NCBI GenBank assembly: GCA_031841125.1
Contig: CM063114.1
Coordinates: 33,811,574-33,875,573, forward strand
Length of the DNA: 64,000 nucleotides
Source of the DNA: Acanthococcus lagerstroemiae
Taxonomy: Eukaryota; Arthropoda; Insecta; Hemiptera; Eriococcidae
Direction: 5' to 3'
Part shown: positions 58,140 through 64,000 of the stretch, in pieces
Layout: the number at the start of each line of letters is the position of its first letter
Position numbering within the stretch: the first letter of the stretch is position 1
Notes under the pieces: generated by a model
Databases searched by the model: none
What the model was told of the DNA's origin: nothing
Seen by the model: only the letters and a program-made list of their open reading frames with translations
Translations under genes and position numbers: made by a program

Positions 58140-59100
58140 AAAATTACTTTTCCATGACAACGTTCAAAAGCTTATTAGCAAGAATCTTCGAGTCGACATA
58201 ATACACAGCTGGAACGGCTTCAAGATCGCACAATCCGATTTTGATATTAAGTTGGCGATAAATTCAGAACTGTGGTACCAAGGGAAGTGCAAGCAAGGGC
58301 TCAGAATTTTCATTAAATGCGTTCTGGATATCGTTCTGTAGGTTTTCAAAGACACGAAAATAGATTGAAATGGAAAAAAGCACGCAAGCTGCATTCTGGA
58401 ATATATCATCTGGACACCATCCTGGTTATTGTCTTGAAATCCTCAATGGATCCCCCTCCCCCAGGGCGTTTTTCCAATTGCGGATTAAAGGAGGTAAAAA
58501 TAAGCGTGCGGCTGATCTTCATAAAACATGTGTTCAGGTACTCGTATGATGAAAAAGGGGGCTGACTTTGGCGACATTGTACACCGTTTTGAAGGTAATT
58601 AGAGGGAAAATGTAAGTTACTTTTTTTTATAGAAAATTTGACGAACAATTTTCATCATAACTCATTTTACGTTCACGGCTACATTTACGAATTTTCGACC
58701 AAAAACTGATTTTCGTTCCCTATAATCCATTAGTAGAGGGGATGCTCGAGCGTTTTAATGGAGGAACCAGGAAGGTATACAGATAAAATAACCCAAAATT
58801 CAAATTATCTGATTTTTTTTTCCATTTTAAATGGCTTATTGATCGAATTATTACCCCTAACTTGAAAACTGCAACACCTGGGGGATGCTCAAAATTTCAG
58901 GAAATATAATATTGTTATCATTTTATCAGCTTAAACCGTCGCTGAAATGAGCCCTCTAACACACTTTTAATTTGGGTAAGGGAAGGGCTACAAAGTGGTG
59001 ATCTCATTAAGTGTAATATGGATATGATTTCAAAAAATTCAAGAACTACTCAACCAGTTTAGTATTGAAGTACGTTTGCCCTTTTTGAAGTCTCAAATGT
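58140..59100. repeat. Periodic degenerate repeat downstream of the gene
   Basis: Diverged units with GATTTTGATATTAAGTTGGCG, AAACCGTCGCTGAAATGAGC, TGAAAACTGCAACACCTGGG and GGAGGGG-type words, matching the 50.5-kb array in order but poorly in sequence. Confidence 0.4.
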
Positions 59101-60434
59101 TCTCCCTTACGTCCTTTACTGTCTTGAAAAAAACAGCTCGTGAACACAGTTCCCCTCAAACCACTTGGCTACTGCCAATATGACAAAAAAATCTTCAAAC
59201 CTAAATGAAAGATTACAAGAAACAAATTTACATAACACCCTCATCATCGAAATAAAAATTCTCCAGAAGATCGCGAAAGAATAAGAGAGGATCATTTGGG
59301 ATTTCAAAAAGGTCGAAGTCCTGTCATTCTAAATCAGTTTAGTACTCGTTAACATTTCTGAATTCATACCTGTATTACACTAACTGAAATTGCCACCTTG
59401 AATCCTCTCTCCTACACAGGGGCCACAATTTTCATTCGAGGCAAATCGTTGCCAGAACTCACTTCGGTGACCGTTCAAACTGTTTCTTAGGTTTCGGGGG
59501 TCACTGAATTTTACTTTGACGTCCGTATGAATGAGGGAAGGGGACACAAAAAGGTCAGTGACAACATACAAAATTAAATCGAGCAGCATGAGCTGTCGAT
59601 ACTTATACTCAAGCCATGTGCCGTAACGCGAGAGGAAGAACCAGCCCTTGCTGGCTCGTGACTACGGTCCTGCATCTATCTATCTCTATATGTTCGTCCT
59701 CTAGTCCTTTATAGTATGTCCCTTCATCTTCTTCGCGCGATATTTATAGTCTATACATAAAACACCTGACTTTTACCTTCACGCCTGCTAAAAAGGAACT
59801 CCAGATTCGAAGCAAACCGATTAGAAGGGATCCTGACTACATCAATATCAAATGGATGCGAAAACAAGTTTCGCAGCTTTCAACTTAAATAAATAAGATT
59901 ATGTCGTTCTTAATGTTTTAGTACCCCCTCCAAAATTATGAAAAAAATAAGCCTCGTTCTCTCAGTTTTGCCTGCTAATGAACCCGATTTTCCCAGGTGA
60001 GACGAATATTTTTCTAGGAGAGGTAGAGGAGCTGGATATTGAATTTTGGAAATAATTGATTTTTAAATAACTGCGTAAAACAGAGACGAACCAGTCCCGG
60101 GAAAATTAATCGAATATAAAAAGCACATTTTCGATATTATTTTCACGGTGGAACAGATGCAACTGGCATGTAATAATATTTGCTTCACAACTAGGTCTCT
60201 CATCATCCGCTGTATTATTGGGAAAATGCGTCCATAAAAAGTAATGTAGACGAATTTAAATCGGAAAACCCTATTACCGGGTTTCTGTATAGTCAGAAGC
60301 GAACAATTAGATAGTTTTTTCATCACTCGCCATCAGTTCATAAAAAGGCTTAGCTATTTACGTATCGTATACTCGTATCTTCATTTTATTTCCGAGTAAT
60401 ATAAACAATTTTCTATTATTTGTAACTTTCTGTG
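59101..60434. other. No recognised feature
   Basis: No gene. A small hairpin CCAGCCCTTGCTGG lies at about 59640 in a locally GC-richer stretch (59610-59670) that might be the edge of a mobile element. Confidence 0.35.
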
Positions 60435-60435
60435 T

Positions 60436-60632
60436 AGGGTAATGCTGCCCAAATCGTACCACTTTTCTCCCTCGATTATCAGCAAATCTGTGAGTTATTA
60501 GCTTTCCATGGTGCGGTATAATGGGAAAGTCTATTTGCAATTTCCAATTTTACCGCCCAGAGAAATTGATAGCTTACAAATCTGTTGACAATCGAGGAGA
60601 AAGTTGGTATGATTTGGACACCACTGCCCTGT
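60436..60632. mobile_element. 197-bp inverted-repeat MITE
   Basis: The left arm GGGTAATGCTGCCCAAATCG, then CTCGATTATCAGCAAATCTG is inverted on the right as CAGATTTG..-type sequence ending CCAAATCATACCA, CACTGCCCTG. Arms are about 65 bp with scattered mismatches over a spacer of about 65 bp. No coding sequence. The target duplication is unclear, possibly TA/TTA. Confidence 0.65.
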
Positions 60633-60879
60633 TATTAAAAAAAAAAAAATGAAAAGGTACTTGCATATAAGGACATTTATCGTGGATAATCATTTAATTC
60701 GGTACTTTCTGCAATAGGCACTGGCGCAAAGATTTGAGGTTCGTAAATATTTGTGATGAAATGAGCCAAATTGGAAAACTTACAGAATCTTGCTGCTATA
60801 ATTAGCGAAATTTGAACTATTTTCAGTTTTCTCGCGATTTCTTCATTTATTTATCTCCGAACAAAATTTCAGTGGACTA

Positions 60880-61560
60880 ATGAGGAAGCCTGCTAGTTCA
60901 TATTTCCGAGCGTACTCGGAAAGGGTGGAAGTATCTCGAAGTTTCGAATTTCGTTTTCCAAGTATGAAAGACTCGCTTAATGTTTCGCAATATTTTTACA
61001 TTCACTGCCTTCTAAATTTGAAAGCAATTAAAACTTCGAGCATCCTGGCAACTGGCAAGTCTGAAATTTTTCGCCTGCAATAAACATAGCTAAAAGCTCT
61101 TCTTCCATCATTCTTTATTTCTTCCGCTTCTATATCCTAAATCTGACTTCTACTCACGCATTTCGTTCGATGATTTATTATTTAAAGTAAGTATACGAGT
61201 ATTTACAAGATATTAGGTCTGGTAGAAAACTAGCTATTTTAACGCGCGCTGTACTACAGAGTACAGATTCGACTTTCCTTTGAAATATTTAAGAATTTAT
61301 TCGATCCTTGTCTGTTATTTTTGTTTTCGATTAGCTCCCATTACTTATTACTTTTTCGTAATGGTCTGCCACGTAAAAGAACTCGAACGCTCGCACACTG
61401 GATCGAAATCGTTTTGCGAAAAATTTCTACTTGTTCGTCGGTTGTTATTCGACAAAAACGGTCGACGAAGTATTCGAATACAACTGTAATTATTTTTCAT
61501 CGTATTCTTAATGGCCGACGTATTTTTATTCAACGAAACCAGAGAGTTTAAAAATTATAT
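60880..61560. other. CpG-containing unique-looking segment
   Basis: Free of local repeat words and moderately CpG-rich (AACGCGCGCTG, CGAACGCTCGCAC, ACGGTCGACGAAG). Overlapping open frames on both strands have no recognised family. Confidence 0.25.
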
Positions 61561-62371
61561 TTGAAAAACTTTTTGGTTTTGAATTCTCAAACATTCTCTT
61601 TCTGAGATATAATCGACGATACACGATGGTTTTACTTTTCAAAATTCACCTTTGCCCCTTTGCAGAGTAATACGTATTCCAGGTCCGTTGGTACGATACA
61701 CCGCAAGAATATAATTAAAATGGAAAATAAATTCATATAAGATAGATTTTTTGAGTTACGGTCACTGTAGTGATTTATATGTATTTACATTATATTTTGT
61801 AAATAAACGCGAACCTGTTGAAAAATTATATAATAAATGTTGCAACGTGATTTTCAAAGCTTATACTTTACTATCGCAGAGCAGATTTTCCGTCGGGCAC
61901 GAGAACGTTATGAAGGTCACGACACCGAAGGGAGGTAGAATAAATTCAGAGCAGAAAATCCTGGGCTCAGTATTAAAATGATTTTCACGTACGTTTTTCA
62001 CTTCATGAAAAATAAAATCTACAACGGTGAAATATTGGATATATGGAACGTCAAGCTCTCCATTCCTTCCGAAAATAGTTACAAAATTTTCGGATTAAAG
62101 CTTACTATTTTGGCAGATCATTATGGCCACCAAGTAGGCCAGCACTATACGAGCCAGCATTTCTGTCATTCCTTTTCATTTCCCTCCATGTCCACCTTTC
62201 GGTCTGTCATTTCACTGTTGTTTTCTGTTTATTCCACCACTAATTCCGTTTATTCTGTATTGTTACTTATTTCATTTCACTTTCCTGTCTGTCATTTAAT
62301 TCAATCGTTTTTACAATTTATGTAGTATTATTTTTTCAGTATTCGAAACTATTATATCTCTGTCTGAATAA
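61561..62371. other. No recognised feature
   Basis: A plus-strand frame at 61978-62325 (115 codons) is Ser/Phe/Val-rich and low-complexity at its end, with no domain. Probably chance. Confidence 0.3.
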
Positions 62372-63540
62372 CGTAATCTGGGGTGACTTCGGACCGATTC
62401 AACTTTTTTACTTAAAATATTTCCCAAAAAGTTCAGATTGAAAGGAATTCCATCAAATTTGGTACGAAATTAATGCCAACACATGTGGCTACAATGCTAT
62501 GTAGTTAAAATGGACATTATTAAGCGTAAGGGAACCAACCAGCAAAATCTGTTTTCTAAGAACACGTGATTCGAAGTTCAAGAGCCATGTAGAAACTATA
62601 TGACATAGCGTTTACTGATAAGCTTTTTTCAACGTGAGTACACATTTTTGAATCGGGGGCCCAATTTTGAAAAATTCTACTTTTTACGCTCTTTCCAACG
62701 ATCCTAACGACTCATTTTGTTCACAAATGTCGGTTGGTTCCCTTACGCTTAACAGCGCCCAAATAGATTTTAAAATCGATATAGGAAAACTATAATGATT
62801 TTCGTGACGCACATACAAAAAGCCAAAAAAAATCCCGAAAACTTTGTTTTGAACACCAAAAAAATCTTATTATCAAATTTTCATTTTCTCATGGTCGGAT
62901 GCGACAAACTTTTCTGAATAATTTAAAGAAAAAAAAAAAGAGAGATCAAAAGAATGAATGGAAGTTAAATTATCGGGGAAAAAGGCAGAAAAAGTGACGA
63001 AAATTTTTGTACCAAGATGTTTTGTGATCTAATATTGTAATGAAATTAAGTTTGAAAAATGTCAGAAGAGAGGTCACCACAACGTTGGTAATGAAGTAAA
63101 AGTGTACTTCAATTTGGATTTATATTTTAAAATTTAACATTTGTATAGCTGAAATTTTGATTTTCTTTTTTCAATTTTCTTTTCTCAGGAGAATTGTTTA
63201 CGTTAATGAATAAAAATGTCTTTTTATACTTGAATAAAAAATATTGATTCTTCATTTAAAGTTCATAGCAAGTGTTTTCAAAATTATAGGAAACCAAAAC
63301 ATTATTTTTTTGAAGATAAAAAAAAGTCTGAAGTTACCCCTTTTCTGGATTATTTTTAGACTACCACTTTTTATCTTCTGGAGGGTTCAAAATTAAAACT
63401 AATCAGATTTTAACCCATGTAGTGGTAAACTACAGGTCAAGACAAGATTTTTTAGTTACCTTCAACCCACCTTTGTACCACTTGTGAGAGAGTTACAGGT
63501 ATTTAAAGTTGAAAATAGTTCGAAGTTAACCCAGATTACG
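62372..63540. mobile_element. 1.17-kb inverted-repeat element
   Basis: Left end CGTAATCTGGGGTGACTTCG (62372) and right end CGAAGTTAACCCAGATTACG (63521-63540) are inverted copies, and weaker pairing extends inward about 40 bp. Further GAAGTTACCCC words occur inside (63330). There is no transposase. A second element is nested at 62520-62752. Confidence 0.65.
62520..62752. mobile_element. 233-bp MITE with perfect 21-bp terminal inverted repeats bounded by TTAA
   Basis: TTAAGCGTAAGGGAACCAAC (62520 on) is exactly inverted at 62732-62752. The outermost four bases at each side are TTAA, compatible with a piggyBac-type TTAA target, although the next bases are not the usual CCC. Its interior block ACTGATAAGCTTTTTTCAAC, CGGGGGCCCAA also occurs at 46549-46640 in the right arm of the 3.2-kb element, so they are one family. 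Confidence 0.75.
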
Positions 63541-63547
63541 GTATCTA

Positions 63548-63834
63548 CAGGCGCGGATTGGAAAAAGGAGATGGGGAGGGGGTACAGTAGCGACGATGCA
63601 TGCTGATTAGCCGTTGCTTTTATGTTGGCAGGGGTGTGGGGGCGGGGGTGCTCCCGGAAAAATATTTTATCTAATGTGGTATATGCAATGACGAATATAG
63701 ACATGCATTATTATACATTTGTGGCGTGTAATGAGGGTACAATTCATCATTTTTGTTCCTTTTTTCCTTTTATTTCGTTAAAAATTTCAACCAGGGGGGC
63801 ATGTACCCCATGGCCCCCCTTGGATCCGCCACTG
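63548..63834. mobile_element. 287-bp hAT-type MITE with 8-bp target duplication
   Basis: Left end CAGGCGCGGAT and right end ATCCGCCACTG are inverted with two mismatches. GGTATCTA is duplicated exactly (63540-63547 and 63835-63842). The right end continues as GGCCCCCCTTGGATCC, a common hAT MITE flavour. The duplicated target begins on the last base of the neighbouring 1.17-kb element. Confidence 0.82.
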
Positions 63835-64000
63835 GGTATCTACAAATATCAGTTCTATCAATTTTGATTTCTGTCAGGTAGTGGCATCGGAACGTGGGAG
63901 GGGCTACATAGAGACACTGTATCTCCTCCTCTGGAAAACTTATGACGGGGTGGATGTACAAAGTATTACTTGTACTCCCCCTAAAAAAATAAAATAAAAA

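Noticed and set aside
62520..62752. Confident piggyBac assignment from TTAA edges
   Set aside because: TTAA at the ends may be part of the inverted repeat rather than a duplicated target, and the next bases are not the usual CCC. Left as a possibility only.
1..64000. tRNA, rRNA or CRISPR array
   Set aside because: I looked for the tRNA B-box (GGTTCGANTCC) and for regular short direct repeats with unique spacers and found none; the tandem arrays present are degenerate minisatellites.

Overview
This is a eukaryotic, AT-rich, repeat-laden window, almost certainly from an arthropod. An insect is most likely, possibly a hemipteran, but that last step is an impression from the repeat content and not a proof. 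It shows a GT-AG spliced gene with introns of 21.5 and 6.3 kb, several LINE clades (RTE, R1-like, Jockey/I/CR1-like), hAT, mariner, Tigger/pogo and MULE remnants, many short inverted-repeat elements, and no operon-like gene packing. I see no tRNA, rRNA or CRISPR array.

The one convincing host gene lies on the + strand: a rhodopsin-family peptide GPCR, best matched to the neuropeptide F / NPY-like receptor group. Three coding exons are visible: 25600-26174, 47710-48050 and 54384-54889. They join in frame into a 473-residue seven-helix receptor. Intron 1 splits the Arg codon of the DRY motif, and intron 2 lies in intracellular loop 3. A poly(A) signal is at 55068. Most of the window from 26 to 54 kb is therefore intron of this gene filled with mobile elements.

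Left part (1-25.5 kb). LINE debris occupies 0.5-3.1 kb. Copies of a long dispersed repeat lie at 3.8-5.9 and 10.7-12.2 kb. A low-complexity block is at 6.2-7.2 kb, a degenerate minisatellite at 9.0-9.7 kb and a GC-rich island at 12.5-13.2 kb. A 1.2-kb repeat with CAGRGRCGAAAC-like ends is at 13.4-14.5 kb, and a CpG-rich unique-looking stretch at 15.2-16.9 kb. Then come a 1276-bp inverted-repeat element abutted by a 5'-truncated RTE LINE with a 22-bp target duplication, a hAT element carrying nested insertions (20.7-23.2 kb) and a broken MULE transposase (23.6-24.9 kb).

Introns (26.2-54.4 kb). Features include a 710-bp hAT-like element inside an AT-rich tandem repeat, an element with inverted arrays of a GCGTCCC motif that encloses a mariner 3' end, and a 3.2-kb pair of inverted arms. 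There are also two RTE-type LINE tails, a 404-bp near-perfect hairpin, an R1-like LINE with a 14-bp target duplication and a 185-bp hAT-type MITE with a perfect 8-bp duplication. A loosely periodic degenerate repeat and a few CpG-rich segments may be conserved regulatory DNA.

Right part (55-64 kb). A decayed Tigger element is itself interrupted by a MITE. It is followed by periodic repeat, a 197-bp inverted-repeat element, a CpG-rich segment, a 1.17-kb inverted-repeat element with a nested MITE, and a final 287-bp hAT-type MITE whose target site abuts it. Only the receptor appears to be a functional host gene; the other coding signals are mobile-element relics.
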